The notes beneath the pieces were generated by a model, which ran no database searches, was not told the DNA's origin, and saw only the letters and a list, made by a program, of their open reading frames with translations. Below, piece after piece: positions 26,689-35,943 of a DNA stretch of 64,000 nt (positions within the stretch are counted from its first letter, which is position 1; each line of letters starts with the position of its first letter). The stretch is from contig JAKARV010000003.1 in the NCBI GenBank assembly GCA_021819205.1, positions 54,641 to 118,640 on the forward strand, written 5' to 3'. Both the position numbers and the translations under genes were made by a program. Source of the DNA: Actinomycetes bacterium (lineage in GTDB: Bacteria; Actinomycetota; Acidimicrobiia; Acidimicrobiales; Acidimicrobiaceae).

Positions 26689-28448
26689 CAGCTCTGGCTC
26701 ACGAGGTTAACAACCAGAGAGGAGAAGCTGTTCTGGACCGACGTGGCCGTAGACGGAGCGGAAGAGAGCTCCCAGCGCTCTACGAGCCCCCTGCCCATCA
26801 CGTAGAGAACATCGGGGTGGAGCACCATCGATCCATTGGTCGGCACCGAAACTTGAATCTGGTAGGCAGTCCAGACCGCCGTCAACTGGCGTAACGACGA
26901 AGAGGTCAGGAAGTACCAGTTCTTTAAGCCGGATAGGCCCTCCCTCTGGTCGAAGATGTCAAGAGACCGCACCGAGTGGATGTCCGGATTAGAGGCGATG
27001 GCGATAAAGACCGTGTTGGCACGCTGCGCGGGAGTAAGGTTGGCGTCGGCCACCCGGAGTTCAGAGGCGATCAACGGGCAGTCGAAAGTGCAGGTAGGGT
27101 CGAGGTTGGTGAAGACGATCCGCTTGGAAGCGAACTGCGAGAGCGTGACCTTTTTGCCGTATTGGTCGGTCAGCGTAAAGTTCGGTGCCGGGGTATTGAC
27201 GGCAAAGGGCGCGCCAGAGACGGCCAGCGCCGCCTGGACCGAGTAGCTCTGGTTCAACGCCGAAAATCCCAAGGGGGCAGCGCCAAAGGCGGCCAGAACG
27301 GCGATCCAACCACCGAAGAGGCGGCCGGCCGTGCCCACGACCTCGGGCCAGAAACGGGTAGGCAAAGGTAGAGGCATCTCGATCGTGGCCAGCCCCATGT
27401 AGGACGAAGCGACAATAACAAGCTGCGGCAGTATCGAGTTAGGGTCGGTTCCAACCCCGCCAAGGAATCCGAAGTCCTGGACGAACCACCAGACCACAAG
27501 GGAGAAAAAGATGAACGCCGGCACGGTTATCCCCAGGAGTCTCCGGGTGATGAAGGAGATCCCGGATGCAATCATGACCACCGCCACGACTGCGTTTACC
27601 GGCGCTGCCCATCCCTTTGACATTGCATCCGCTACGGCACGCATCGGTCCGGAGATCAAAGCCGGTTGTGAGTTGGCGGCCATCTGCCGGATCATCGCGA
27701 CGATCTGTCCTCCGTAAAAGCCCCGACCCGGCCACGCTTCAAGCGCACCAAAGGCGATCAAGAGAATCCCCAAACCGGTCAGCGTCCACCTTGGAATCCG
27801 GTCGCGCTGCCACCAGGACCAAGGAGCAAGCAGGAGAAGCGCCGCGATAACGTAAAAGACGACTGCCCCGGGTGCGCCAAAAAGCCAGGAAGCGCCGGGG
27901 GCAAGTAGCTGCCCGAGACCTTCGCCAAGAACCCAGACGACCATTCCCCAGGCGGCGGCCAAGACGTATCCGACCTTGGCAAAGGTCCCCGACTTGCCGA
28001 GCACGAGCCAGAGCCCGATAGCGAGCTGGATCCAGACCACCCCCGACGCCGCCCAGATTGGGTGGCGTTGCCAGGCTGCCGTTCCAACGCCGACCAGATG
28101 AACCAGCCAACCGGGCTCCCCCGCCTCGACCGGGCTGATGACCGAGCCCACGAGGGAAGCGGGCATCGATCCCTGCATCTGCAGAAGGCCATCAAAAATC
28201 CACAGCGCTCCAAATCCGTAACGGAGGACTCGGCGCGCCTTTGGCTCCAAAACGCCAGCCGTACCGGCGCCACCCCGGACGGCAAGACCACCGCGCGGAG
28301 CGAAGAGCTCCCCAAAAAGCAGGTAGCGCGCCGCGATAAAGACCACGCCAATCGCAGCAAGTACCAGCGCCTCCAGCAAGAGACGGTGGTAAAACGGCCC
28401 GCTCAGTCCGAGAGATCCAAGCGAGGCGTTGCTCATCCCAGGCATCAA
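26688..28448 (-). CDS. polytopic membrane protein fused to a SCO1/SenC copper-chaperone domain
   Basis: A 586-residue protein (TTG 28448 or ATG 28445; GGAGG just upstream). Residues 1-410 hold about ten hydrophobic helices with a DoxX/DoxD-like flavour (RYGFGALWIFDGLLQ). Residues about 420-586 form a thioredoxin-fold SCO domain: FTLTDQYGKKVTLSQF, then CTFDC (Cys453, Cys457), the CxxxC copper site of SCO proteins, and a late His544 in LHPDVLYVMG at the position of the third ligand. SCO proteins deliver copper to the CuA centre of cytochrome oxidase; one is encoded at 46.9-47.8 kb. The fusion of these two parts is unusual. Confidence 0.78.
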   Translation of the reverse strand: MMPGMSNASLGSLGLSGPFYHRLLLEALVLAAIGVVFIAARYLLFGELFAPRGGLAVRGGAGTAGVLEPKARRVLRYGFGALWIFDGLLQMQGSMPASLVGSVISPVEAGEPGWLVHLVGVGTAAWQRHPIWAASGVVWIQLAIGLWLVLGKSGTFAKVGYVLAAAWGMVVWVLGEGLGQLLAPGASWLFGAPGAVVFYVIAALLLLAPWSWWQRDRIPRWTLTGLGILLIAFGALEAWPGRGFYGGQIVAMIRQMAANSQPALISGPMRAVADAMSKGWAAPVNAVVAVVMIASGISFITRRLLGITVPAFIFFSLVVWWFVQDFGFLGGVGTDPNSILPQLVIVASSYMGLATIEMPLPLPTRFWPEVVGTAGRLFGGWIAVLAAFGAAPLGFSALNQSYSVQAALAVSGAPFAVNTPAPNFTLTDQYGKKVTLSQFASKRIVFTNLDPTCTFDCPLIASELRVADANLTPAQRANTVFIAIASNPDIHSVRSLDIFDQREGLSGLKNWYFLTSSSLRQLTAVWTAYQIQVSVPTNGSMVLHPDVLYVMGRGLVERWELSSAPSTATSVQNSFSSLVVNLVSQS

Positions 28449-28544
28449 CTATCCTCCGATCCGCCGGAGCAGTGACACTCCGACGTCTGCACCATTAAAA
28501 TTTAGAGCGAAACCGCACTCAAGCTGGCCGAGTTCTGAGCCATC

Positions 28545-30317
28545 TCACAGGTTGCGAGGCGAGAACTCGAGCTTCAGCATTCCGGTATCTACCGAGTGCT
28601 CGACGCTATTTGCCAGCCGATGGAGCCGCAACTCGTCGTCGGCGACGATGAGCACGGATCCCTCTTTTCGCCCGGGCATCACCTCGACATCCCGGGGATG
28701 CTTCGAAACCAAAGCGTTCGCAAGCTCGCCAGCCAACGGACCGCTCGCGATCGCGAGCGCTCGGGCCGGCGGGAGCCGAAGCCGCTCGCGAAGCGCCAGC
28801 TCGCCACGGTACAAGCGGGAAAGATCTCGAGTGGCGATCGCCTCGGCAACCGGATGCGCGCGATCGTCAAGGACCACAACCACTTCGCCACCGCGCGGCG
28901 CCACCAAGGAGGCAGCCCGATTGAGGTAGTAGATTGCAAGCGGCGAACCCACCATGGAGTGTACGCCAAAGAATCGGTCCAAACCCCAGAGCACCACGCT
29001 TCCGACCTCTTCCAACCGATCGAGCAGCCCCACGCCGCCAACCACAACCTCTCCCCCCACCGGGCCATCGTCGGGGCAGAGCACTACCTCACGGCGGAGC
29101 GCTCCCTCGAGGAGCGCAGCGGCTCGACGCGAGCTCACCCCCACAACTCTCAACCGCTCGCTTCCGCAAGACATGCACACGGCCTTGACGGTCTCGGCCT
29201 CCACCGAGCAGTAGAGGGCATCGAGTGCAAGCGCTCCCCGGAGCCTCTCGATCTCCCGTGCATAAGCTCCCCGTCCAAGGTTGACCGGCCTCAGCAGCGA
29301 ATTGCACCTGGTGCACCGCTGTACCGCCCCACAGGATCCGCAGATCACCGAGGCGTTGGTGGCGCCATCCGGAACCACCACCGCAAGCTTGATCGCGGCC
29401 GCGGCCGACACCAGGGCCCTCCCGTTCTGAGCTATCCAGCCGGGTACGCCACGGTCTCCGTCAAGATCAGAACGGAAGAGAAGCCGGATCTTTGGCCATC
29501 TGCGGGCGCTCTCCGGGAAGCTCTGGCTCAAGACCCTCAACCGGACCGCCTCCTCCAAAGGCGGAGCCGCAGTCACCATGACCAGATCGGCGTCCTCTTC
29601 CCGCGCCCGAAGCCGGGCCAGTTCAAAACCCTCGAAGTAAGGCGAGGACTGATCTCTCATCGCAGGATCTACCGGGTCGACGACCAGCACGAACCGGGGT
29701 GCGGGCACCGGCGCAAGCCCGCTGGTTCGCGTTCCCACCGCAACACCAATACCTCCGGTTGCGACTAGATCCCAGGAAGACACCCAGTCGGCAGCGGAGA
29801 TCCCTGCATTGCGTAGCCGGGCGAGCAGCCGATCGGCTTGGCGCCGGGTCGGCAGCACTGCAATGCCGCTCTCTCCGGGATACCTAGAAGCGATCACCGA
29901 CTCGGCAACCTCGAGACTCGAATCCCCGACCGAGTGCCAAAAGAGCACTTCTTCCCGCTTTAGCCGACCGGATCCGGTTTGCCGGCGGACCTCCGGCGCC
30001 CCTCGGATCAACGGACGCCGCGACCAGCGCAAAAAGTGGACCGGAGAGCAGGAGTACCACTGACTGGCCGCGAGTGCCGTCCTGGTCACGCCGTCGGGAG
30101 GCGCGACCCGCCTCCGCTTCAGCACCGGCTTGACCGCGCCGGCATATCCCTGGTCCACATCGATGACCCAACCGGCCACCACTCGGTTCCGCAACGGGAC
30201 AGTGACCTCATCGCCAAGGTTGGGCTCTCCCAACTGTTGAGGCCAGCTGTAGGTGTACGGTCCGGGGCGCCCAATTACGTCGACAACAACCCCTACGGTC
30301 CTGGGGCTATAGTCCAA
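28545..30317 (-). CDS. priA: PriA-like primosomal protein N', ATPase motifs degenerate
   Basis: At 590 residues it keeps the PriA plan: an N-terminal 3'-DNA-binding domain (about 1-100), helicase lobes, and a zinc module with CGSC, CTRC and CMSC. The Walker A motif is absent and the Walker B/DEAH position reads VVDPVDPA, so ATP hydrolysis is not expected. This degeneracy is known for actinobacterial PriA, which is thought to act structurally in replication restart. TTG 30317 overlaps the metK end by 11 nt. It follows metK as in other actinobacteria. Confidence 0.85.
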   Translation of the reverse strand: MDYSPRTVGVVVDVIGRPGPYTYSWPQQLGEPNLGDEVTVPLRNRVVAGWVIDVDQGYAGAVKPVLKRRRVAPPDGVTRTALAASQWYSCSPVHFLRWSRRPLIRGAPEVRRQTGSGRLKREEVLFWHSVGDSSLEVAESVIASRYPGESGIAVLPTRRQADRLLARLRNAGISAADWVSSWDLVATGGIGVAVGTRTSGLAPVPAPRFVLVVDPVDPAMRDQSSPYFEGFELARLRAREEDADLVMVTAAPPLEEAVRLRVLSQSFPESARRWPKIRLLFRSDLDGDRGVPGWIAQNGRALVSAAAAIKLAVVVPDGATNASVICGSCGAVQRCTRCNSLLRPVNLGRGAYAREIERLRGALALDALYCSVEAETVKAVCMSCGSERLRVVGVSSRRAAALLEGALRREVVLCPDDGPVGGEVVVGGVGLLDRLEEVGSVVLWGLDRFFGVHSMVGSPLAIYYLNRAASLVAPRGGEVVVVLDDRAHPVAEAIATRDLSRLYRGELALRERLRLPPARALAIASGPLAGELANALVSKHPRDVEVMPGRKEGSVLIVADDELRLHRLANSVEHSVDTGMLKLEFSPRNL

Positions 30318-31494
30318 CTGCCCGTTTGAACTCCTCCAAGCGCGGTGTCTGCTCCCAGGTAAAGCCGGGAACGGTGCGCCCGAAGTGGCCGTAGGCCGCG
30401 GTCCTCCTGTAGACCGGGCGACGAAGGTCGAGGCTCTCGATGATGGCGGCAGGCCTGAGGTCGAAGATCTCGGTTATCGACCGCTCGATCTTGTCCGGGT
30501 CGACGACCTCGGTTCCAAACGTATCAACCATTATCGAGACCGGGTGAGCGACTCCTATCGCGTAGGCGACCTGCACCTCGCAACGCGCCGCGGCTCCGGA
30601 GGCCACCACGTGCTTGGCGACCCAACGAGCTGCATAAGCTGCAGAGCGGTCCACCTTGGAAGGATCCTTGCCCGAGAAGGCACCTCCCCCGTGCCGTGCC
30701 ATCCCCCCGTAGGTGTCGACGATGATCTTGCGGCCGGTGAGGCCGGTATCGGCGTGCGGCCCCCCGAGTTCGAACCGCCCGGTGGGGTTGGCGAGGATGC
30801 GCAGCCCCTCTTGATCGATATCCTTGGGAATCATCGGCTGAATCACCACCGACTCCAAGTCGGGCAGAAGCAGGGTATCCCGGTCGATTCCCGGTTGATG
30901 CTGCGTCGATATCAACACCGTGTTGATCCGAACCGGTCGGTATCCCTCGTACTCCACGGTTACCTGGGTCTTCCCGTCCGGCCGCAGGTAGGGAAGGACG
31001 CCAGCACGGCGGACCTCGGCAAGCCGCTGCGAAAGCCGGTGCGCAAGCCAGATCGGCAACGGCATCAGATCCGGCGTCTCGTTGCAGGCAAAACCAAACA
31101 TCATTCCCTGGTCCCCTGCGCCGAGCGAAGAGTAGCGATCACGCTCGCCGGAGCGCTGCTCCAAGGCGGCAAGAACTCCCTCGGCGATGTCCGGCGACTG
31201 TTCGTCGAGCGAGACCACCACCCCGCACGTATTTCCGTCAAAACCGTAGGACTCCCGGTCGTAGCCGATCTCGCAGATCGTCCGGCGCACGACCTTCGGT
31301 ATATCGGCGTATCCGGTGGTCGTCACCTCTCCAGCCACGACGACCAGCCCGGTCGTGAGCATCGTCTCGCAAGCCACCCGGGCCGATGGATCCTGTGCGA
31401 TGATCTCGTCAAGGATCGCATCGGAGATCTGATCTGCCATCTTGTCCGGGTGACCCTCCGTCACCGACTCGGAAGTGAAGGTGTAGCTGCGCAT
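30307..31494 (-). CDS. metK: S-adenosylmethionine synthetase
   Basis: Makes S-adenosylmethionine from methionine and ATP. ATG 31494 with GGAGAG gives a 395-residue product that begins at the family start ([14 protein letters not shown]). Signatures [12 protein letters not shown] and [16 protein letters not shown] (phosphate loop) are intact. The open frame extends upstream to 31683 but is non-homologous there. The enzyme takes methionine made by metH. A 333-nt non-coding leader separates it from coaBC. Confidence 0.96.
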   Translation of the reverse strand: MRSYTFTSESVTEGHPDKMADQISDAILDEIIAQDPSARVACETMLTTGLVVVAGEVTTTGYADIPKVVRRTICEIGYDRESYGFDGNTCGVVVSLDEQSPDIAEGVLAALEQRSGERDRYSSLGAGDQGMMFGFACNETPDLMPLPIWLAHRLSQRLAEVRRAGVLPYLRPDGKTQVTVEYEGYRPVRINTVLISTQHQPGIDRDTLLLPDLESVVIQPMIPKDIDQEGLRILANPTGRFELGGPHADTGLTGRKIIVDTYGGMARHGGGAFSGKDPSKVDRSAAYAARWVAKHVVASGAAARCEVQVAYAIGVAHPVSIMVDTFGTEVVDPDKIERSITEIFDLRPAAIIESLDLRRPVYRRTAAYGHFGRTVPGFTWEQTPRLEEFKRAVGL

Positions 31495-31827
31495 CCGCTC
31501 TCCAATCAGCAAGGCATGAACCCACTGCAGTCTAGAACCCGCCAGCGCAGTGGCCCCACTCTGCCCGGTAGGACGGTCGGCGGTGTTGCGAACGCGGCTC
31601 TGTATTCGGCCCGACCAGCCGTGACCAGGAATACCCGCTTCACGCGCGTACCTCCGGTTCCCCCGTTTAACCTTCAACCGCAACCGACCCTACGGTTGTT
31701 CGCACTTCCCAAGGCAAAGACGGCTACCGCAAAGCTCTCGATCCTCGTGGCCGCATCGTACCGAACATATCCCTAATGCCGCGCGCGGCACTGGCAAACG
31801 CAAGCCTGCGCTAAGACAGTGGCGGCG
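31495..31827 (-). other. 333-nt non-coding leader in front of metK
   Basis: No gene is seen here. Near the metK end is an inverted repeat, CCACTGC (31522-31528) with GCAGTGG (31547-31553), a 7-bp stem with an 18-nt loop lying about 28 nt upstream of the start codon. The region is long for this compact genome and may hold a promoter and regulatory leader. I looked for SAM-I, SAM-II, SAM-IV and c-di-AMP riboswitch cores and could not find one. Confidence 0.4.
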
Positions 31828-33096
31828 TCAACCCTGCGGTAGCTGCCGGCTAACCCGCTCGGCTTGGCGCAGCAGCTCCTGGGCAACGTCCAGCTTGGGC
31901 AGGAGTGGAAGCTCAACTCTTCCACCAAACCGGTCGGCGATGATTACCTGGTTGTGAAGCGCCCCGAACCCGGTTGCCGGCGAGGAGATGTCGTTTCCTA
32001 CCAGGATGTCGACCCGCTTCGTCGCAAGTTTTCGCTCCACCTCGCTCGCTAGCGATCCGGTCTCGGCGGCAAAGCCAACGATCAGCTGCCGCTCTCGCCT
32101 CCCCGCCACCAGCCGTCCCAAAATGTCCGGGTTGGCGACCAGCTCCAGCCGAAGCCTCTCCACTCCGTCACGCTTTAGCTTCCGATCCGCGGCCTCGGCC
32201 GGACGAAAATCGGCCACCGCAGCGGCCATGAAAATCCAGTCGGCGGCGGCGCTCTCCTCGACCATTGCGGCCTCCATCTCGAACGCGCTCTCGACCCGAA
32301 CCACCCTGACCGGCCCTTCCGGAAGTGGCGAATCAACGGTGCTGACCACCGCGACCTCGGCTCCCTGGAGCGCGGCGGCCTCCGCTATGGCCCAACCCTG
32401 CCGGCCGCTTGACCTGTTGCCGACGTACCGGACCGCATCGTAGGCCTCCCGGGTTCCCCCGGCGCTTACCAACACGCGCCTGTCGGAAAGGTCCAGCAAT
32501 GCGCCCCCAAGGCGGAGTTCGATCGCATCGCCAATCCATGACGGATCAAGCAGGCGGCCAAGGCCGACATCCCCGCCCGCAAGGCGGCCAAAGTCGGCTG
32601 GAAGAACGATCCGGCCATCCTTGACCAGGGTGGCGAGGTTGCGCTGCGTAGCCGGGGCCGCCAGCATATTCGAGTGCATCGCCGGAGCGATAAGAACCGG
32701 AGCCGCGGCCGCGAGAATGGTAGTGGTGGCGAGATCGGCCGCAAAACCATTGGCCAGCTTGGCGATAAAGTCGGCGGTAGCCGGCACCACCACGATCAGG
32801 TCCGCCCACGATGCCAGCTCGGTATGCGGAGACGGATCGGGCGAAAACAGGTCGGTTGCAACCGGACTCCCAGATACCGCCGCCACGCTCTGGCGTGCGA
32901 TGAACCTCTCGGCCGCCTCGGTCATCACCGCCCTCACCTGCATTCCCCGTACGGTGAGTTCGCGGATCAGCTCGAGTGCCTTGAAAGCCGCTACGCCCCC
33001 GGTGATCACTACGACGACGCGCGCCGGTTTGTCACTCGGGTGCGTCGTCCTGGCTCTCCTCTTCCAGGAAGGTCGGCACAATCCGGCCCGCAGCAA
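31828..33096 (-). CDS. coaBC: bifunctional phosphopantothenoylcysteine decarboxylase / synthetase
   Basis: Two consecutive steps of coenzyme A synthesis. The N-terminal flavoprotein (CoaC) domain has VVVVITGGVAAFKALELIR and the PAMHSNM motif with the active-site His/Asn context. The C-terminal CoaB domain has SAGGTREAYDAVRYVGNRSSG and the AAAVADFRP motif. The start is uncertain: the domain begins at about residue 27, and upstream only TTG codons (33096, 33081) are available inside rpoZ, while GTG 33006 would cut the first strand. It follows rpoZ, as in other actinobacteria. Confidence 0.92.
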   Translation of the reverse strand: MLRAGLCRPSWKRRARTTHPSDKPARVVVVITGGVAAFKALELIRELTVRGMQVRAVMTEAAERFIARQSVAAVSGSPVATDLFSPDPSPHTELASWADLIVVVPATADFIAKLANGFAADLATTTILAAAAPVLIAPAMHSNMLAAPATQRNLATLVKDGRIVLPADFGRLAGGDVGLGRLLDPSWIGDAIELRLGGALLDLSDRRVLVSAGGTREAYDAVRYVGNRSSGRQGWAIAEAAALQGAEVAVVSTVDSPLPEGPVRVVRVESAFEMEAAMVEESAAADWIFMAAAVADFRPAEAADRKLKRDGVERLRLELVANPDILGRLVAGRRERQLIVGFAAETGSLASEVERKLATKRVDILVGNDISSPATGFGALHNQVIIADRFGGRVELPLLPKLDVAQELLRQAERVSRQLPQG

Positions 33097-33307
33097 TCTC
33101 GTCGAAGGCGATTGAGAGCGGCTTGGTCGCGTCCGACTCCACCTGCGGAGGGATCATGACTCCCAATCCCTCCCCCAACTTGGTACGGTAGTCGTTTATC
33201 TGCCGCGCCCGCTTGGCGGCCAGCGAGACCAGGATGAATTTGGACTCCGTCCGCTCCAAGAGAACCTCCATCGGAGGCTGGAGCATCGATCGAACTCTTG
33301 TGGACAA
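33032..33307 (-). CDS. rpoZ: RNA polymerase omega subunit
   Basis: A small (91-residue) assembly factor of RNA polymerase. The conserved core PPMEVLLERTESKFILVSLAAKRARQIND and the following PLSIAFDEIAAGRI match the family. TTG 33307 has GGGAG five nt upstream; ATG 33286 is the alternative and would give the more usual MLQPPMEVLLE start. It lies between gmk and coaBC. Confidence 0.93.
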   Translation of the reverse strand: MSTRVRSMLQPPMEVLLERTESKFILVSLAAKRARQINDYRTKLGEGLGVMIPPQVESDATKPLSIAFDEIAAGRIVPTFLEEESQDDAPE

Positions 33308-33363
33308 GGCGACTCCCGAAGTAATTGCGCCTCAAAAAGCGAGGCTGCGCCACGGTTACCCAT

Positions 33364-33930
33364 CTAATCTAGTCGCACGGTCCCGGAATCCCCACTGCCG
33401 GGCAATCTCTTCCGGATAAGGGCAACGACCTCTTCGGTGCTCCTCTCGAGCGAGTCGTTCACGACCATCGCATCCGCGATCCGGCGCAGATCGGCAAGCT
33501 CGGCCCCGGCAAGCTCGATACGGGCGTTTATGTGCTCGGGAGTGTCGCCCCGCCCCGCCATCCGTTCCGCAAGGACCTCGAGCGACGGAGGCATCAGTGC
33601 AACGATCAGAGCGCCAGGATCCCGCTCGCGGATCGATCGCGCTCCCTGCGAATCGATCTCGAGAACAACGCCCCCCAACGCTGGCACCTCGGCTGCCGGG
33701 GTGCCGTAAAAATTCCCGTTGAACTCGGCCCACTCCAAAAAGCGGCCAGAGGCCGCCGCCTCCAGAAACACGTCCTTGGAGACAAACGTGTAGGCCCCAT
33801 CGGGTTCACCCGGCCGCCGCTTCCGAGTAGTCCACGAACGCGCCAGCCTCAGTCCGGGAATCAGGTCGACGACTCGCCTGGCCAGCGTGCCCTTTCCGAC
33901 GCCTCCCGGACCCGAGATGACAATGATCAG
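33364..33930 (-). CDS. gmk: guanylate kinase (probable CTG start)
   Basis: Phosphorylates GMP to GDP. The P-loop SGPGGVGKGT and GMP-binding segments (RSWTTRKRRPGEPDG, then EFNGNFYGTP) lie upstream of the first ordinary start codon, GTG 33783 or ATG-less frame beyond. Between the P-loop and the mihF stop there is no ATG, GTG or TTG. CTG 33930 overlaps the mihF TGA as CTGA, with GAGGAG 11 nt upstream, and gives 188 residues, the normal size. ATC 33927 or ATT 33924 are other possible starts. Annotating only from an ordinary start would lose the ATP site. Confidence 0.9.
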   Translation of the reverse strand: MIIVISGPGGVGKGTLARRVVDLIPGLRLARSWTTRKRRPGEPDGAYTFVSKDVFLEAAASGRFLEWAEFNGNFYGTPAAEVPALGGVVLEIDSQGARSIRERDPGALIVALMPPSLEVLAERMAGRGDTPEHINARIELAGAELADLRRIADAMVVNDSLERSTEEVVALIRKRLPGSGDSGTVRLD

Positions 33931-34247
33931 TGGTGGTCGGTCTCCTCGATCAGCCGCCGACGCTGGAGGGCTCCAAGGCCTTGGACACGCCGAGACTCCG
34001 CAATCCCTACCTGCTCCATGATTCTCCGCGCCTTGACCTTGCCAATTCCTGGCAGCGACTCAAGGACGGCAAGAACCTTCATCTTTCCGATGATCTCGTC
34101 GCTTTCGGCGTCTTCGAGGAGCTTGTGAAGGGTGATCGACCCCATCTTCAACCTCTCCTTGATCTCCGCCCGCGCTTTACGAGCCTCCGCCGCCTTGGCA
34201 AGTGCGGCCGCTCTCTGCTCTGGTGTCAATGATGGTGGCAATGGCAT
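33927..34247 (-). CDS. mihF: actinobacterial integration host factor
   Basis: A 106-residue DNA-binding nucleoid protein specific to Actinobacteria. The C-terminal H2TH-like segment LESLPGIGKVKARRIMEQVGIAESRRVQGLG is diagnostic. The family position between pyrF and gmk is conserved. TAGCTT (34259-34254) is 6 nt upstream of the ATG, suggesting an internal leaderless promoter. The gene's stop overlaps the probable gmk CTG. Confidence 0.93.
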   Translation of the reverse strand: MPLPPSLTPEQRAAALAKAAEARKARAEIKERLKMGSITLHKLLEDAESDEIIGKMKVLAVLESLPGIGKVKARRIMEQVGIAESRRVQGLGALQRRRLIEETDHH

Positions 34248-34253
34248 AACGGC

Positions 34254-34259
34254 AAGCTA
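34254..34259 (-). promoter_or_regulatory. probable internal -10 box before mihF
   Basis: TAGCTT on the minus strand lies 6 nt from the mihF ATG, and no ribosome-binding site is visible. The 71-nt gap after pyrF, the longest in this part of the array, fits an internal promoter for mihF-gmk-rpoZ-coaBC. Confidence 0.38.
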
Positions 34260-34318
34260 GCAGATAGCGCGCACGGCTAGGCCCGTTTTTTCGGAAAATT
34301 CAACAGGTTCACCGAAAC

Positions 34319-34996
34319 CTACCCCGAAATTGCTTGCAAAAGCGCAGCGGCAGCCTTGATGGGATCCGGGGCCGCAGTTACGGTACGCCCGACCACGAGA
34401 TAATCCGCTCCCAGATCGAGGGCCTCACGCGCAGTGGCGGTGCGGCGCTGATCGTCGCGCGTAGAGCCCGCCTCCCGTATCCCGGGAACTACCGACACCA
34501 ACGCCGGCGCTAGCCCGTGCGCGGCCTTCAGATCCGAAGCTCCGGCGACGTACCCCTGGCAACCCGCCTTAACCGCGACCCCGATCCGTTCGGCCATAAG
34601 GGCTTCATTGGCCGAGCCCTCAGAGGTGAGGACGGTGACCGCAAGCGCAAGCGGAAGCGACTCCCCGCCAGAGGAGGCGCCATCGAACAGGCCGGCGATC
34701 CCGGCGCGCAGCATCTCCTCGCCACCCGCCCCATGGTAGGTAACGAAGGCGGGCCCGAGCGACCCCAACACCCTCGAAGCTCGCTCCACTGTGTTCGGGA
34801 TATCGTGAAGCTTGAGATCGATGAACACCCGGTAACCCATATCCCTGAGCGCGTATACGACTCCCGGGCCAGCTGCGCCAAAGAGCTCCAAGCCAACCTT
34901 GGCAACCTCAAAGTACGGGTGGAGTTCCGCAGCCATCCGCGTCGCGGCAACCTGGTCGTCCAGATCCAACGCCAGAATCAATCTTTCCTTGCCCAT
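34319..34996 (-). CDS. pyrF: orotidine 5'-phosphate decarboxylase
   Basis: Final step to UMP. The class I signature DLKLHDIPNTV carries the catalytic Lys/Asp pair, and the phosphate-binding end VVPGIR and YLVVGRTV are intact. The 225-residue length is normal. Many actinobacteria have the class II enzyme; this one is the shorter class I type. An SD-like GGGGAGG precedes the ATG. Confidence 0.94.
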   Translation of the reverse strand: MGKERLILALDLDDQVAATRMAAELHPYFEVAKVGLELFGAAGPGVVYALRDMGYRVFIDLKLHDIPNTVERASRVLGSLGPAFVTYHGAGGEEMLRAGIAGLFDGASSGGESLPLALAVTVLTSEGSANEALMAERIGVAVKAGCQGYVAGASDLKAAHGLAPALVSVVPGIREAGSTRDDQRRTATAREALDLGADYLVVGRTVTAAPDPIKAAAALLQAISG

Positions 34997-35031
34997 GTGG
35001 CCTCCCCTGCCCGTGTTGCCCGAACCCGAGC

Positions 35032-35943
35032 CTACGCTAGTTTCTTGAGCTGGTGGATGCCAAGCCGACGCAACTCGCTTTCCAACTCCAGAAGCACCTG
35101 GTAAGGACGGCGTGGATCGACAAAGGTCGCCGTGCCCACTTGAACCGCGTTAGCACCCGCCTGAAGCATCCGCAGCGCGTCGCGGCCGGTGGATATGCCC
35201 CCAACCCCGATAAGTGGAACCTCCGGAAACCGGGAACGCAGCTCGGATACCACTCTCAGCGCAATCGGGTGGATTCCCCTGCCCGAAACGCCGCCTCCTC
35301 CAAGTCGCCCCAATACGCCCTTCCCGCCTTCGATCCACTGTCCGAATACGGTGTTGATCGCGGTAAGCCCGTCCGAGCCGGCGGAGATCGCGGCTGCAGC
35401 AACCTCTGTGTACCGGTCGGTGTTCGGAGAGAGCTTGGTGAAGAGCGGGGCTCTGGTGGCCGTTCGTACCACCGATACCACCCGTGCGGTCTCCCCCGGA
35501 TCGTGCGAGAAGAGAGCCTGGTTCGCTTCGCTGTTCGGGCAAGAGACGTTGATCTCGCAGAACGCCGCGTGGTTGAGCGCTTCGCTGAGCGCGGCAGTCG
35601 CCGCCAGGAACTCTTCCACGCTCCTCCCCCAGATGCTCACGGCAAAGTTCACGCCAAGATCGAGCAGTCCTGGCAGATGCTCGCGACTCCACTGCTCGGC
35701 ACCGGGGCCGGGAAGGCCAACCGAGTTGATCATCCCGGCGGGAATCGCGGCAAGCCGAGGTGGTGGATTCCCCGGATAGCTGAAGGAGGCCAGCGACTTG
35801 ACTACGTGCGCGCCGAGCCGGTGAAGCGGGAGGATGGCAGCAAACTCGGAGCCGTAACCCGCCGTTCCCGACGCCGTCATCACCGGATTGGCCAAATGAA
35901 CCGGACCCAAGTCGACCGCTAGGTCGACTTCACCGCAGCCCAA
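35032..35943 (-). CDS. pyrD: dihydroorotate dehydrogenase, class 1B catalytic subunit
   Basis: An FMN enzyme oxidising dihydroorotate to orotate. The catalytic Cys motif EINVSCPN identifies the class 1 (cytosolic) type, and the FMN phosphate site [15 protein letters not shown] is intact. Class 1B enzymes normally pair with an Fe-S/FAD subunit PyrK to pass electrons to NAD+; no pyrK lies in this otherwise complete pyr array. TTG 35943 overlaps the end of carB by 14 nt, implying translational coupling. Confidence 0.92.
   Translation of the reverse strand: MGCGEVDLAVDLGPVHLANPVMTASGTAGYGSEFAAILPLHRLGAHVVKSLASFSYPGNPPPRLAAIPAGMINSVGLPGPGAEQWSREHLPGLLDLGVNFAVSIWGRSVEEFLAATAALSEALNHAAFCEINVSCPNSEANQALFSHDPGETARVVSVVRTATRAPLFTKLSPNTDRYTEVAAAAISAGSDGLTAINTVFGQWIEGGKGVLGRLGGGGVSGRGIHPIALRVVSELRSRFPEVPLIGVGGISTGRDALRMLQAGANAVQVGTATFVDPRRPYQVLLELESELRRLGIHQLKKLA

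Noticed and set aside
31495..31827. Possible SAM or c-di-AMP riboswitch before metK
   Set aside because: Segments such as GGGGGAACC and GTGAAG looked suggestive, but the conserved cores and pairing of SAM-I, SAM-II, SAM-IV and ydaO types are not present.
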